A stretch of 64,000 nt of DNA, taken from assembly GCF_001999965.1 (NCBI RefSeq), contig NZ_CP019646.1:3534001-3598000 (forward strand). The letters run 5' to 3'. Below, piece after piece: positions 16,942 to 25,643 of this stretch (positions are counted from its first letter, which is position 1; each line of letters opens with the position of its first letter). The DNA is from Limihaloglobus sulfuriphilus. GTDB lineage: Bacteria; Planctomycetota; Phycisphaerae; Sedimentisphaerales; Sedimentisphaeraceae. Position numbers and translations under genes: made by a program. The notes beneath the pieces are model-generated. The model was not told the origin of the DNA. It saw only the letters and a list, made by a program, of their open reading frames with translations, and did no database searches.

Positions 16942-17840
16942 TGCGTTACATCTTTTAATTTTTTTACCCGCTCTTGTATCATCTCCGGTGTAACTTTACT
17001 GATGCTGTTTATCGAGAAGCCCTCTACCGTAAACGAAGCACATGCCGTGCCCATTACGACGGCCTGGCGCAGTGCGGCAAAATCAGCCTTGCCTTTGCCC
17101 GCGATATATCCGAGCATTCCGCCGGCGAACGAATCGCCCGCGCCTGTCGGGTCAACCACATCCCGGGTAGGAAACGCCGGCATGGCAAATACATCGCCGT
17201 CTTTTGAGCAGAGTATCGAGCCGTGTTCGCCTTTTTTGATGACGGCGTATTTTGGGCCGTAGTCAAAAATCTTCTCCGCCGCGAGCATCAGGTTGCTGTG
17301 TCCGCTGAGACAGCGAGCCTCGGCATCGTTGAGTACGAGCATGTCTATCCTGCCGAGCAGCCGTTCAAGCTCTCCCCGGGCATTGTCCAGCCAGAGGTTC
17401 ATTGTATCTGCTACGACAAATTTAGCGGATTTGAGCTGGTCAACGAAACCGTTCTGTATTGCGGGGTCGGTATTGGCGAGAAAGACAAATTCACTGTCCT
17501 GAAACGTCTGCGGCACAGCCGGCGGCGCTTCGAGCAGTACATTGAGCTCTGTAAGCTCTGTTACCGCCTCGTTCATGTCGCCGGTGTAGGATCCTTTCCA
17601 GCGGAAAGTTTTACTTCCCCGCCGCGACTCCAGGCCGGAAGTGTCGATCGGTTTTTTGCCGAATATTTCAATAATCTCGAACGGGTAATCTTCGCCTATC
17701 ACGCCGACAAGCCGAACCTTTGTAAACAGCGATGCCGCCAGCGAAAAGAATACCGCCGAGCCGCCGACACATTCCTCGCTCACTCCAAAGGGGGTGGTTA
17801 CCGTATCTACCGCCACAGTTCCAGTTACGAGCAGACTCAT
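16935..17840 (-). CDS. PfkB-family sugar kinase, 301 aa
   Basis: An ATP-dependent ribokinase-fold kinase. The PfkB C-terminal signature VDPTGAGDSFAGGMLGY holds the catalytic Asp and the anion hole. The N-terminal GGSAVFFSLAASLF matches the substrate-binding Gly-Gly region. A lid insertion is seen around residues 70-110. The substrate cannot be told; ribose, adenosine and fructose kinases share these motifs. It overlaps gltX by four bases and aspA by seven, a tightly coupled arrangement. Confidence 0.85.
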   Translation of the reverse strand: MSLLVTGTVAVDTVTTPFGVSEECVGGSAVFFSLAASLFTKVRLVGVIGEDYPFEIIEIFGKKPIDTSGLESRRGSKTFRWKGSYTGDMNEAVTELTELNVLLEAPPAVPQTFQDSEFVFLANTDPAIQNGFVDQLKSAKFVVADTMNLWLDNARGELERLLGRIDMLVLNDAEARCLSGHSNLMLAAEKIFDYGPKYAVIKKGEHGSILCSKDGDVFAMPAFPTRDVVDPTGAGDSFAGGMLGYIAGKGKADFAALRQAVVMGTACASFTVEGFSINSISKVTPEMIQERVKKLKDVTQW

Positions 17841-19477
17841 TGCAGCTCCTTGGAAAATTTTTCTATTGCCGTGTCAATTCGTTTTAGTACGCTCTCTTTG
17901 CCGATAATGCTGACAGTGTCGAATATTGTCGGGCTTATTGTGCCGCCGCATATCGCAACCCGCAGCGGCTGAGCGACCTTGCCGAGTCCAACGCCTTTTT
18001 CATCTGTTATGCCGCGAAGCGCCGATTCGACCGCGGTATTTGAGAAAACATCAAGGCCGGCGAGTTTTTCACGTATTACCGGCAGCATCTCTATGCCGGA
18101 GGGGTCACTCTTGTGCAGAACCTTTTTTACGGCTTTTGGATCGTATTCGAGCTTGTCATCGTCAATGAATATCGCCATGCACTTGCTTTCAATCTCGGCC
18201 AGTGTGCGGGCGCCGCGGTTGAGCTCAACAAGCCGTTTGAGCAGCTCATCATCAGCCTTGGGCAGTATGGGGCTGTTGTTGAGTTCAAGGTATCTTTTGA
18301 AATAGCCGGTCAGTTTTGCCGCATCGACTGTGTTTATGTGCTCTGTATTAAAAGCCAGAAGTTTTTTGCGGTCGAAAAAGCTGTTTGCTTTGCTCAGGCG
18401 GCTAAGGTCAAAGAGGCTTACCAGCTCATCAACGGTCATGATTTCTTTTTCAGTGCCCGGATTCCAGCCCAGCAGCGAGACAAAATTTACCATTGCCTCG
18501 GGGATATACCCGCTGCGTTCAAAGTCAACGACGTTGATCTCCGGCAGCTCCGCTCCGACATGAGCGGCGATTTTATCCACGACTGTATCGTCCGGGACGG
18601 ATTTTTTCGCCAGGAACCTTTCAAGCTCCTCAAGTTCTATTCCGCCTGCCGCGGCGATTTCGTCAAGGTTCGGTTCTGGCATCTGCTTTATAAACTGCCT
18701 TAGCGTGTTGGGGCGTTCACGTTTTGAGAGTTTCCCGCCGTTGTCGCTGACGGTGATTGACATGTGGGCGTATTGGGGCACCTCAAAACCTAAGGCCCTT
18801 TGCAGAAGCTGATGCCCCGGCGTGTTCATAAGGTGTTCCTGGCCGCGAAGTATATGGGTTACTCCCATCAGGGCATCGTCAACCACGACCGCCAGATGGA
18901 AAGTGGGGTAGCCGTCGGCTTTTTGGATAATAAAATCGCTGAGCTCTTCCGGTGCGAATGTTACCTTGCCGCGGATTCTGTCGTCAACAACAACCGGCTT
19001 GTCACGTTCCACGCAGAATCTGACGGTAACGGGTTTTCCCTGTTCGCGTGCATTTTGAGCATCTGAGTCTGTGGGGAAAACTTCCGGGCGGGGATATGAG
19101 AAGGATTCTTTTTTTGCCTCTGCCGCCTCGCGCATCTGCACCAGATCCTGGGACGTGTCAAAGCAGTAGTAGGCCTTTTTCTCGTCCAGCAGGCGGCGGA
19201 TATACTTATTATATATATCGAGCCGCTGAGATTGAAGGTAGGGCCCGTTTGGCCCGCCGATTTCGGGGCCTTCGTCCCATTCTATCCCCAGCCAGCGGAG
19301 ATCTTTTATGACCTGTCCCATGGCTGTGGCTGTATTGCGTTTCTGGTCGGTGTCCTCAATACGGAGTATAAACTTTCCGCCGCTCTTGCGGGCAAGCAGC
19401 CAGCTGAAAAGTGCCGTGCGTGCGCCGCCAATGTGTAAATAGCCGGTAGGTGATGGTGCGAATCTGGTAACTGCCAT
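17837..19477 (-). CDS. gltX: Glutamyl-tRNA synthetase, 546 aa
   Basis: Charges tRNA with glutamate. The class I HIGH motif appears as GYLHIGGARTALFSWLLARK, and the KMSKS equivalent is KLSKRERP. GQEHLMNTPGHQLL and YAHMSITVSDNGGKLSKR are typical of GltX rather than GlnS. The C-terminal anticodon-binding cage is present (PLRVAICGGTISPTIFDTVSIIG). The length exceeds E. coli GltX (471) through insertions in the middle. It is the head of the leftward operon, with ATTATAACAGGAAAT-like leader sequence upstream. Since tRNA-Gln is also in this window, it may be non-discriminating, but nothing here shows that. Confidence 0.92.
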   Translation of the reverse strand: MAVTRFAPSPTGYLHIGGARTALFSWLLARKSGGKFILRIEDTDQKRNTATAMGQVIKDLRWLGIEWDEGPEIGGPNGPYLQSQRLDIYNKYIRRLLDEKKAYYCFDTSQDLVQMREAAEAKKESFSYPRPEVFPTDSDAQNAREQGKPVTVRFCVERDKPVVVDDRIRGKVTFAPEELSDFIIQKADGYPTFHLAVVVDDALMGVTHILRGQEHLMNTPGHQLLQRALGFEVPQYAHMSITVSDNGGKLSKRERPNTLRQFIKQMPEPNLDEIAAAGGIELEELERFLAKKSVPDDTVVDKIAAHVGAELPEINVVDFERSGYIPEAMVNFVSLLGWNPGTEKEIMTVDELVSLFDLSRLSKANSFFDRKKLLAFNTEHINTVDAAKLTGYFKRYLELNNSPILPKADDELLKRLVELNRGARTLAEIESKCMAIFIDDDKLEYDPKAVKKVLHKSDPSGIEMLPVIREKLAGLDVFSNTAVESALRGITDEKGVGLGKVAQPLRVAICGGTISPTIFDTVSIIGKESVLKRIDTAIEKFSKELQ

Positions 19478-19520
19478 TTAATTTCCTGTTATATTATAGT
19501 TGGTTCTTGTTTTGCCGTTT

Positions 19521-20942
19521 TTAATATCTGTAATGCTCGGGCTTGTATGGGCCCTCAACACTTATGCCGAGGTATTGGGCCTGTTTGTCAGTGAGCTTTG
19601 TAAGTTTTGTGTCAAAACGCGTCAGATGCAGGCGGGCGACCTCTTCGTCAAGTTTTTTGGGCAGTGTATAGACCTTGTGCTCAAGCCCGCCTTTGGCAAG
19701 CATCATCTGGGCAAGGCACTGATTGGTGAAACTGCTGCTCATTACAAAGCTGGGGTGTCCGGTGGCGCAGCCGAGGTTTACAAGTCTGCCCTCAGCGAGA
19801 ACGATAATAGTTCTGCCGCTCTTGAGCTTCCACAGGTCAACCTGGGGTTTTATGTTTATCTTTGCGCAGTCCTTTGAATTTTCGAGATAGCTCATCTCGA
19901 TCTCGCTGTCGAAGTGGCCGATGTTGCAGATGATCGCTTCTTCTTTCATCTGTTCCATGTGCTCACCGGTGATGACGTCGCAGCAGCCGGTGGCGGTGAT
20001 GAAAATGTCACCTTTTGAAGCGGCCTCTTCCATTGTAACTACCTGGTAGCCTTCCATGACGGCCTGCAATGCGCAAATCGGGTCAACTTCAGTGATTAGG
20101 ACACGTGCTCCAAGGCCCCGCATTGACTGGGCACAGCCCTTGCCGACATCCCCGTAGCCGCAGACAACGACCGTCTTGCCGGAAACCATAACGTCCGTTG
20201 CCCGTTTAATACCGTCGGCGAGTGATTCGCGGCAGCCGTAGAGGTTGTCGAATTTAGATTTTGTAACAGAATCGTTGACATTTACCGCGGGGAATGGGAG
20301 TTTTCCCGATTCGGCGAGTTTGTAAAGCCGGTGTACGCCGGTAGTTGTTTCTTCTGAGACACCTTTTAGATTGTCCTGTATCTTTGTCCAGCGCGCCGGC
20401 GAGGATTCAAGCCCTCGTTTTATTCTCTCCAGGACAATTTTAAACTCCTGGTTGTCAGTGGGTTTGTCCAGGATTGACGGGTCCTTTTCCGCGTTTGCGC
20501 CTGTTATAAGCATCATGGTAGCATCGCCGCCGTCATCAACAATTAAATCCGGCCCGCTGCCGTCCGGCCAGGTAAGTGCCTGCTCGGTACACCACCAGTA
20601 TTCCTGGAGTGTCTCGCCTTTCCAGGCAAAGACCGGCACGTCCAGCTCAAGGGCGACCGCGGCGGCGGCGTGGTCCTGTGTAGAGTGTATGTTGCAAGAT
20701 GCCCAGCGTATGTCCGCCCCGAGTTTCTGGAGTGTCTGGATAAGCATTGCCGTTTGGATCGTCATGTGCAGTGAACCAGTTATCTTCATTCCAGACAATG
20801 GTTTATCTTTGCCGTAACGCTGCTGGACAGCCATCAGGCCCGGCATTTCACGCTCGGCGAGCTTCATTTCTTTTACGCCGAAATCTTTGAGGTTCTCGTC
20901 GGCTATCTTGAACTTTAATTTTTTGTCTATGGGTATAAACAT
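19521..20942 (-). CDS. ahcY: Adenosylhomocysteinase (SAH hydrolase), 473 aa
   Basis: Splits S-adenosylhomocysteine into adenosine and homocysteine, relieving product inhibition of methyltransferases. The NAD-binding block [16 protein letters not shown], the substrate segments [14 protein letters not shown] and [12 protein letters not shown], and the C-terminal dimer tail [10 protein letters not shown] are all present. The 473-residue size matches the long bacterial form with its extra insert. The ATG at 20942 is chosen because AAAGGA precedes it by six bases; the 31 residues that the open frame adds upstream are not family-like. It is a single-gene unit with a T-rich leader. Confidence 0.93.
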   Translation of the reverse strand: MFIPIDKKLKFKIADENLKDFGVKEMKLAEREMPGLMAVQQRYGKDKPLSGMKITGSLHMTIQTAMLIQTLQKLGADIRWASCNIHSTQDHAAAAVALELDVPVFAWKGETLQEYWWCTEQALTWPDGSGPDLIVDDGGDATMMLITGANAEKDPSILDKPTDNQEFKIVLERIKRGLESSPARWTKIQDNLKGVSEETTTGVHRLYKLAESGKLPFPAVNVNDSVTKSKFDNLYGCRESLADGIKRATDVMVSGKTVVVCGYGDVGKGCAQSMRGLGARVLITEVDPICALQAVMEGYQVVTMEEAASKGDIFITATGCCDVITGEHMEQMKEEAIICNIGHFDSEIEMSYLENSKDCAKINIKPQVDLWKLKSGRTIIVLAEGRLVNLGCATGHPSFVMSSSFTNQCLAQMMLAKGGLEHKVYTLPKKLDEEVARLHLTRFDTKLTKLTDKQAQYLGISVEGPYKPEHYRY

Positions 20943-21167
20943 ATTATTTCCTTTTTGCAGTTTAAAATTATGTAAATCGATAAAATATTTTACACAACTA
21001 ACACCAAACAGCAAGCCAAACACGGTTAACTGCAAAAAAATACGTTATTAAGCGGATATTGTTAAAAATTACTGTTGCATTGCGGGATTTATAGTTTATT
21101 ATGCTAATAGCTGTAGGTTGGGCGTATTTAAGGAGATGTAAAAAACTTAAAATAACCGGGGTGAAAT

Positions 21168-22316
21168 TTGACCGTCGCTTATTTGTATGTTGACAACGAT
21201 AAGACGCTTCAAACCGCGATAGAACATATTAAGCTGGCTGAGCGTGTAGCAGTAGATATAGAAGCAGACAGTCTCCACAACTACAACGAAAAGGTGTGCC
21301 TGATTCAGATTACAACAAATGGTGAGAATTTCATCATAGACCCTTTTGCTAAGATGGATCTGCGAAAACTGCTCAACCTGCTCAAAAAGAAGCCCCTGAT
21401 TTTTCACGGCGGAGACTATGACCTGCGAATGTTATATCACACGTATCAGTTCAAGCCCGAGGCTCCAGTCTTTGATACCAAAATCGCCGCGCAGTTTATG
21501 GGAATGGATCAGCTGGGCCTTGCTACAGTCATAAAAGAGCTTTACAATATAAAAATTGACAAAGCCCACCAGACTTCAGACTGGTCAAAGAGGCCTTTGA
21601 GCCCAACACAGCTTCAGTACGCCTGTCTTGACACTCATTTTCTCCATGAAATTGCTGAGCATTACGAGAGTAAGCTCAAAAGAAAAAAACGTTTTGACTG
21701 GTATGTTGAAACCTGTGAGAGAATTGCAATAGCTGCAATTGAAAATCACGATAACAACGGTCATAAAGATCCCTGGCGTATAAAAGGGTATTCTAAGCTG
21801 CATCCGGGCCAATTAAGGTACCTCAAGGAGGTATGGCAATGGCGGGAAGAAACAGCTCAGAAACGTGACATTCCTCCATTCAAAGTTATGCGTAACGAGG
21901 TTATGCTTTTAATTTCAAAGTGGGCGTTTCACAATCCGTTCCGAAGCGTTAAAAGATTCCGGAATCTGCCTAAAAAACTAACTGATGAGGAAATCAGCTC
22001 TCTGCGTGAAACTATACGAAAAGGTAAGGACGTTCCCAAAGATCAGTGGCCCAGCCAGTACAGAAAAGTAGAAAAACATCGCCGCAGCCCCAGCAATAAA
22101 GCAATTGTTGCCGAGTTGAAAGAAAAAATAGAAAAAAAAGCAAAGAAAATGGGGTTAAGTACTTCAACACTCATAACTTCGAGATGTATTGACAAGATTT
22201 CGAGGTGCTGCCCTGTTAATGAACAGGAATTGCGTGAGAATACGAATATGTATGAATGGCAGATATCGCTGATGTCAAAGACCATATTCAGCGTTGTGAA
22301 AAAAAATACCAGGTAA
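21168..22316 (+). CDS. rnd: Ribonuclease D, 382 aa
   Basis: A 3'-5' exoribonuclease that trims tRNA precursors. The DEDDy exonuclease residues are seen as VDIEADS (Asp, Glu), FHGGDYDLRML (Asp) and LQYACLDTHFL (Tyr, Asp). HRDC domains follow (RYLKEVWQWREETAQKRDIPPFKVMRNEVML at positions about 220-250, then a second helical repeat). The start is TTG at 21168 after a GGGGTGAAA leader. It is a divergent single gene from ahcY and ends before a terminator at 22418. Confidence 0.88.
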   Translation: MTVAYLYVDNDKTLQTAIEHIKLAERVAVDIEADSLHNYNEKVCLIQITTNGENFIIDPFAKMDLRKLLNLLKKKPLIFHGGDYDLRMLYHTYQFKPEAPVFDTKIAAQFMGMDQLGLATVIKELYNIKIDKAHQTSDWSKRPLSPTQLQYACLDTHFLHEIAEHYESKLKRKKRFDWYVETCERIAIAAIENHDNNGHKDPWRIKGYSKLHPGQLRYLKEVWQWREETAQKRDIPPFKVMRNEVMLLISKWAFHNPFRSVKRFRNLPKKLTDEEISSLRETIRKGKDVPKDQWPSQYRKVEKHRRSPSNKAIVAELKEKIEKKAKKMGLSTSTLITSRCIDKISRCCPVNEQELRENTNMYEWQISLMSKTIFSVVKKNTR

Positions 22317-22417
22317 GGCGGTAAGTTAACTCAACTGTTAATAAGTTGGATTAAGGCGTTTTCCGGCCCTCGGAAAATCTGGGCTTAACAGATAAAAGGC
22401 TCCGTTCATAAATAAAA

Positions 22418-22450
22418 AAGCCGCCCAAAGCGGACGGCTTATTATTTTTA
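22418..22450 (+). terminator. Probable intrinsic terminator after rnd
   Basis: AAGCCG pairs with CGGCTT around an internal CC/GG loop and is followed by a T-rich run. The remainder of 22317-22717 is AT-rich with C/T-rich short repeats (TTTTCCCTGTT), and no gene is seen. Confidence 0.65.
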
Positions 22451-22718
22451 CTTTTCATGTCTCTTTTCCGAAGTCTTAAACTGTTATACAATTATCATGA
22501 ACTTGTATCTGCTGAACGTTTTCCCTGTTGACCTTTTCCCTGTTAATCTTTCCCCTGCTGCAACACGGAAATAAGAAATTCAATCAGATTCAATTTCAAG
22601 TTTATTTACTTTTTAATATGATATCATTTTAGTATCATATAGGGCCGTTTCAAGTAAAAAATAAAAATTTTATAAAAAAAAGTCAGGAAATGTTAAAAAC
22701 AGCTATAAGACAAAAAAA

Positions 22719-22745
22719 GGGCGGCTGCTGTTAAGCAACCGCCCT
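22719..22745 (-). terminator. Intrinsic terminator of the ferredoxin gene
   Basis: GGGCGG pairs with CCGCCC, extended by TGCT/AGCA. Read on the minus strand, the stem is followed by a run of seven T. Confidence 0.85.
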
Positions 22746-22772
22746 TGAGGCTTTTAAAGTTTATAAAGCACT

Positions 22773-22946
22773 CTATTCCATAGAGATAGCTTCAACGGGG
22801 CATTCGTCAACGCAAGCACCGCAATCAACGCAAGCGCCTTCATCGACTACTGCTACATCGTCCTGCATAGAAATAGCTTCCACCGGACAAGAGTCAACAC
22901 ATGCTCCGCAACCTGTACAAGTATCTTTATTAACTACTGCTGGCAT
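22773..22946 (-). CDS. 2[4Fe-4S] ferredoxin, 57 aa
   Basis: A clostridial-type bacterial ferredoxin, a low-potential electron carrier. Two cluster motifs are present: CTGCGACVDSCP and CVDCGACVDECP, each followed by VEAISM, showing the internal duplication. The ATG at 22946 is chosen because GAAAGGA lies six bases upstream; an earlier ATG at 22961 adds five residues without support. It is a monocistronic unit with its own terminator. With HydF and the TM1266-like regulator, it fits an anaerobic hydrogen-producing metabolism, for example as an electron partner of a hydrogenase or an oxidoreductase. Confidence 0.93.
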   Translation of the reverse strand: MPAVVNKDTCTGCGACVDSCPVEAISMQDDVAVVDEGACVDCGACVDECPVEAISME

Positions 22947-23152
22947 TATTGTTCCTTTCAATTGATAGTTATTGTTTTGTTTGTAAGTTAAAACTATGCT
23001 GTGAATTTAGATTATTTTGCGTGATAATCCAGTAAATTTTGCTAAATTTTTCTGTTTTTTTGATTATTTTTTTATTGTTAATGTAAGTGGTTTTTTGTAA
23101 ACGAATTAAATCAATTATTTAAACATCCTGATAACATTGGGCGGGTAAGATT

Positions 23153-24703
23153 TCAGCTGAAAATCCGGTACATTTCGCCGCGTATCTGGTCTGCTGCAAA
23201 TCCGGAGAAAAGCTGCTGCTGGAGGATTGCCTGTTCTATAAACATTGTGTCGCCGGTAACGGGTTCTGCGCCGGCGTTTACAGCATCCTGTAAAAGCTTT
23301 GTATGTTTGGGGTTATAGACCGTGTCAAAAACGGTTGCGTTTTTGGGTATCAGCTCTTTTGCCAGGGGAGTGCCGTTTATATTCGGATCCATGCCCAGGC
23401 TCGTGCAGTTTACTATGAGTGTTATCCTTTTAAGCGTTTCTTTCGATAACTTATCTGCCGGTATGTATTTACATTTAAAAATCCCTGCAAGCTGAGCCGC
23501 TTTTTCCTCAGTTCGGTTGCATATCGTAACTTCTGTTCCCAGCTCTGTTAACGCAGCGGCGACCGCCCGCGCCACGCCGCCGGCGCCGAGTATCAGCGTT
23601 TTGCATTTTTTAAGCTCGTCTCTGCTTTGAATCCGCGAACTTGACTCAATCGCCTGCAATGCTCCCCGGCAGTCTGTATTATATCCGGAATATCTGCCGC
23701 GATTAAGCAATAAAGTATTTACTGCCCCGACTTTGTCTGCAAGTTTGTCGATGTCATAACCTCTGCTGCTAAGGTAGTTATAAGCGGTCATCTTGTGCGG
23801 GAGGGTAACGCTGAAGCCGCGAAAGCCTAAATACGGCCTTTGGGCGATGCTGTCGAGGAAAGTCTCGAGCTTATCTTCGCCGGCGTGGACGTGCAGAGGC
23901 AGATAAACACTGTTGCAATGTTTGGTTATGAAAAGTTCGTTGTGTATCAGGGGGCTTTTTGAGTGCGCCACCGGGTCGGCGATTATTCCAAACAGGGCGG
24001 TTTCGCTGTTCTGTGAGTTTATTCTATATAGATTGCGGGCTGTGTAGAGCTCTATCTGGCCGTCGGCGCTTTCGAGGCCTTTTTCAAGTGATGCGAATGT
24101 TAGAAATGAGCCGAGCTTTCCCGCCGCGAGACGCACCCACTGGCCGGCAGAGCCCATGCATAGACCAATGATGTCTTTGTTGGAACTGTGAAGCAAATCC
24201 GCCATGGCAAACGTATCATTTATATGGTTTGCGGTATAGACGAGTTTGGGGATGCAGTTTGGAGCGGCTTCAATTATCTGGTCATGGAGCTTTTGAAGAT
24301 TGTTAAAAGGTGCGGCGAAGCTGTGAGCGGAGATTATCAGCCGCGTGCCGGTGTTCTGAAGTACCTTTTCCAGTGGGTCGGCAAAACCCAGCTCTGAATA
24401 TGATGCAAACTCGCAATCAATGTAATCTGCGCCGGCGTTAACAGCCCCAAGCAGCATTTCGAGGCGATTATTATCCGGAATGTTGTTCTTGCCGCCCTCA
24501 TCTGCCTTGCGGCAGGTAACAAGTGACGCGGCGGACGAATCCTTTATAATAAGGATAAGTTTTTTAAGTTCCCCCGCAGATATATCCTTTATATAGTCGG
24601 CACGTATTTCTATGATATCAGCGCCGTTTTTTATGGATTTATCTATCGAAGCGGCCGCATCAGAGCAGTTGTTTGCTGTTACCGGGACAGTAAGGTATGC
24701 CAT
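23153..24703 (-). CDS. aroDE: Bifunctional 3-dehydroquinate dehydratase (type I) / shikimate dehydrogenase, 516 aa
   Basis: Carries out two consecutive shikimate-pathway steps. The N-terminal part (about 1-225) is a type I dehydratase: EIRADYI at the barrel start, the catalytic His in IISAHSF and the Schiff-base Lys in CIPKLVYTAN. The C-terminal part (about 236-516) is AroE: the shikimate-binding ADPVAHSKSPLIHN, the Lys in SVTLPHKM, GYNTDCRGA and the NADP motif ILGAGGVARAVAA. Such fusions are known from plants, chlamydiae and planctomycetes. It stands alone between a ferredoxin and a tRNA gene. Confidence 0.92.
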   Translation of the reverse strand: MAYLTVPVTANNCSDAAASIDKSIKNGADIIEIRADYIKDISAGELKKLILIIKDSSAASLVTCRKADEGGKNNIPDNNRLEMLLGAVNAGADYIDCEFASYSELGFADPLEKVLQNTGTRLIISAHSFAAPFNNLQKLHDQIIEAAPNCIPKLVYTANHINDTFAMADLLHSSNKDIIGLCMGSAGQWVRLAAGKLGSFLTFASLEKGLESADGQIELYTARNLYRINSQNSETALFGIIADPVAHSKSPLIHNELFITKHCNSVYLPLHVHAGEDKLETFLDSIAQRPYLGFRGFSVTLPHKMTAYNYLSSRGYDIDKLADKVGAVNTLLLNRGRYSGYNTDCRGALQAIESSSRIQSRDELKKCKTLILGAGGVARAVAAALTELGTEVTICNRTEEKAAQLAGIFKCKYIPADKLSKETLKRITLIVNCTSLGMDPNINGTPLAKELIPKNATVFDTVYNPKHTKLLQDAVNAGAEPVTGDTMFIEQAILQQQLFSGFAADQIRGEMYRIFS

Positions 24704-24746
24704 AAATGCCTTCTTTCAATTCATTTACCTGTTATCAGAAGCGAAG

Positions 24747-24817
24747 CTGGGGAACCTGGATTCGAACCAAGACTAACTGATCCAGAGTCAGTTGTGCTGC
24801 CGTTACACTATTCCCCA
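24747..24817 (-). tRNA. tRNA-Gln (anticodon CTG)
   Basis: The minus strand folds to a cloverleaf: acceptor arms TGGGGAA and TTCCCCA, a D arm containing AGTGTAACGGCAGCA, and anticodon stem ACTGA/TCAGT with the seven-base loop CTCTGGA (CTG at positions 34-36). The T loop is GGTTCGAATCC. The discriminator is G, and CCA is not encoded. Confidence 0.93.
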
Positions 24818-24911
24818 ATAGTGCTGGTCGTGCCAACAGAGGGATAAACATACTAATTTATATGCCCTTTGCAAGTATTTTTTTCAGAAAAAGGGCGTTT
24901 CAATTCCTGTC

Positions 24912-25049
24912 GGTGCATTTTGTTCCGAAGAGGCGGTATATTTTGTTCCAATGGTACATTTTGTTCCACTGTGCGTGTAAATCTCTTGTTTGTATGACGT
25001 TACGTTTAGAGGTCTTTCTGAAGAGGTTTTTGTTGGTACATTTTGTGCC
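24912..25049. promoter_or_regulatory. Array of four 15-bp dyad operators (GGNACA-TTT-TGTNCC)
   Basis: Four sites start at 24912, 24935, 24953 and 25035: GGTGCATTTTGTTCC, GGTATATTTTGTTCC, GGTACATTTTGTTCC and GGTACATTTTGTGCC. Each is an imperfect palindrome of half-sites GGNACA. They lie roughly 100-240 bases upstream of the sigma-54 element at 25150, the usual distance for enhancer-binding-protein sites. A hairpin (GCCCTTT / AAAGGGC, about 24862-24896) separates them from the tRNA. No gene is seen in 24818-25231. Confidence 0.6.
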
Positions 25050-25149
25050 ATTCGAGCCGTTGTATGCCAAAATAGAGCTCGGATTGTTTTGTTTTTGTAA
25101 AGTCTTGTTGAATCGCTACTTAAAAAATTTATATTTTTAAAATTATGTT

Positions 25150-25165
25150 TGGCACGGCGATTGCA
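25150..25165 (+). promoter_or_regulatory. Sigma-54 (-24/-12) promoter
   Basis: TGGCACG, four bases (GCGA), then TTGCA matches the RpoN consensus exactly, with GG and GC at the required spacing. It lies 67 bases before the pseudo-receiver ATG at 25232. It also argues against the longer frame that would start at 25145, inside the promoter. Confidence 0.75.
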
Positions 25166-25231
25166 ACTATATCAGGCACAAAGGCAAAAAGAATTAAAAA
25201 GGCAATAACGGATTTTAAAAGGAAACTAACA

Positions 25232-25639
25232 ATGGATAACGTTCTGGTAACAGGCATAGAAAAGACAAAGAGCGATGCTCTCCGCGAGCTGCCGATTCGG
25301 GTGATAGCCCAGTCAAGCAGCAAGGGCGCTCTTGATTGTCTCCGCAGGCTGAATATCGATTCGATAATAAGCAACTGGGAGATGCCTGATGCACCGGACG
25401 GCCACTTCATCAAGCGTATTAAAGACGCCCTTCCTTCAATGCCGGTAATTGCTGTTGTTGAATCCGGTAACGCTGCACAGGAGATCGCGGCTCGGTGCAC
25501 CGGTGTCTCGGCTGTTATAACCGACGATATAGAACCGGATGAGTTCCGTGAGCTGATTGCCGAAATGCTCGGCATCGGAATAGAAGCGGTAAGCAATAAT
25601 TACAAATTGATACTTGGGTCGGCAGAGCCGACTTCGTAA
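25232..25639 (+). CDS. Receiver-like (pseudo-REC) domain protein, 135 aa
   Basis: A stand-alone alpha/beta domain resembling response-regulator receivers: an N-terminal strand NVLVTGIEKT, a middle strand and loop SIISNWEMPDAPDGHFIKRI and a late strand MPVIAVVESG. The acidic pair normally after strand 1 is absent, and the phosphoacceptor Asp position appears to be Asn (SNWEMP), so phosphorylation is unlikely. It ends without a DNA-binding domain. The ATG at 25232 follows AGGAAA. A sigma-54 promoter and dyad array lie upstream; the hairpin array and PEP-CTERM genes lie downstream, so it may be a regulatory adaptor for that region. That role is inference. Confidence 0.6.
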   Translation: MDNVLVTGIEKTKSDALRELPIRVIAQSSSKGALDCLRRLNIDSIISNWEMPDAPDGHFIKRIKDALPSMPVIAVVESGNAAQEIAARCTGVSAVITDDIEPDEFRELIAEMLGIGIEAVSNNYKLILGSAEPTS

Positions 25640-25643
25640 AGAA

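Noticed and set aside
20943-21160. SAH riboswitch upstream of ahcY
   Set aside because: The leader is AT-rich, and I could not find the conserved GC-rich core of known SAH-binding RNAs.
24912-25049. End of an IS21- or Tn7-like transposon with multiple protein-binding repeats
   Set aside because: No transposase remnant or matching second end was seen, and the position relative to the sigma-54 promoter explains the sites better. It stays possible.
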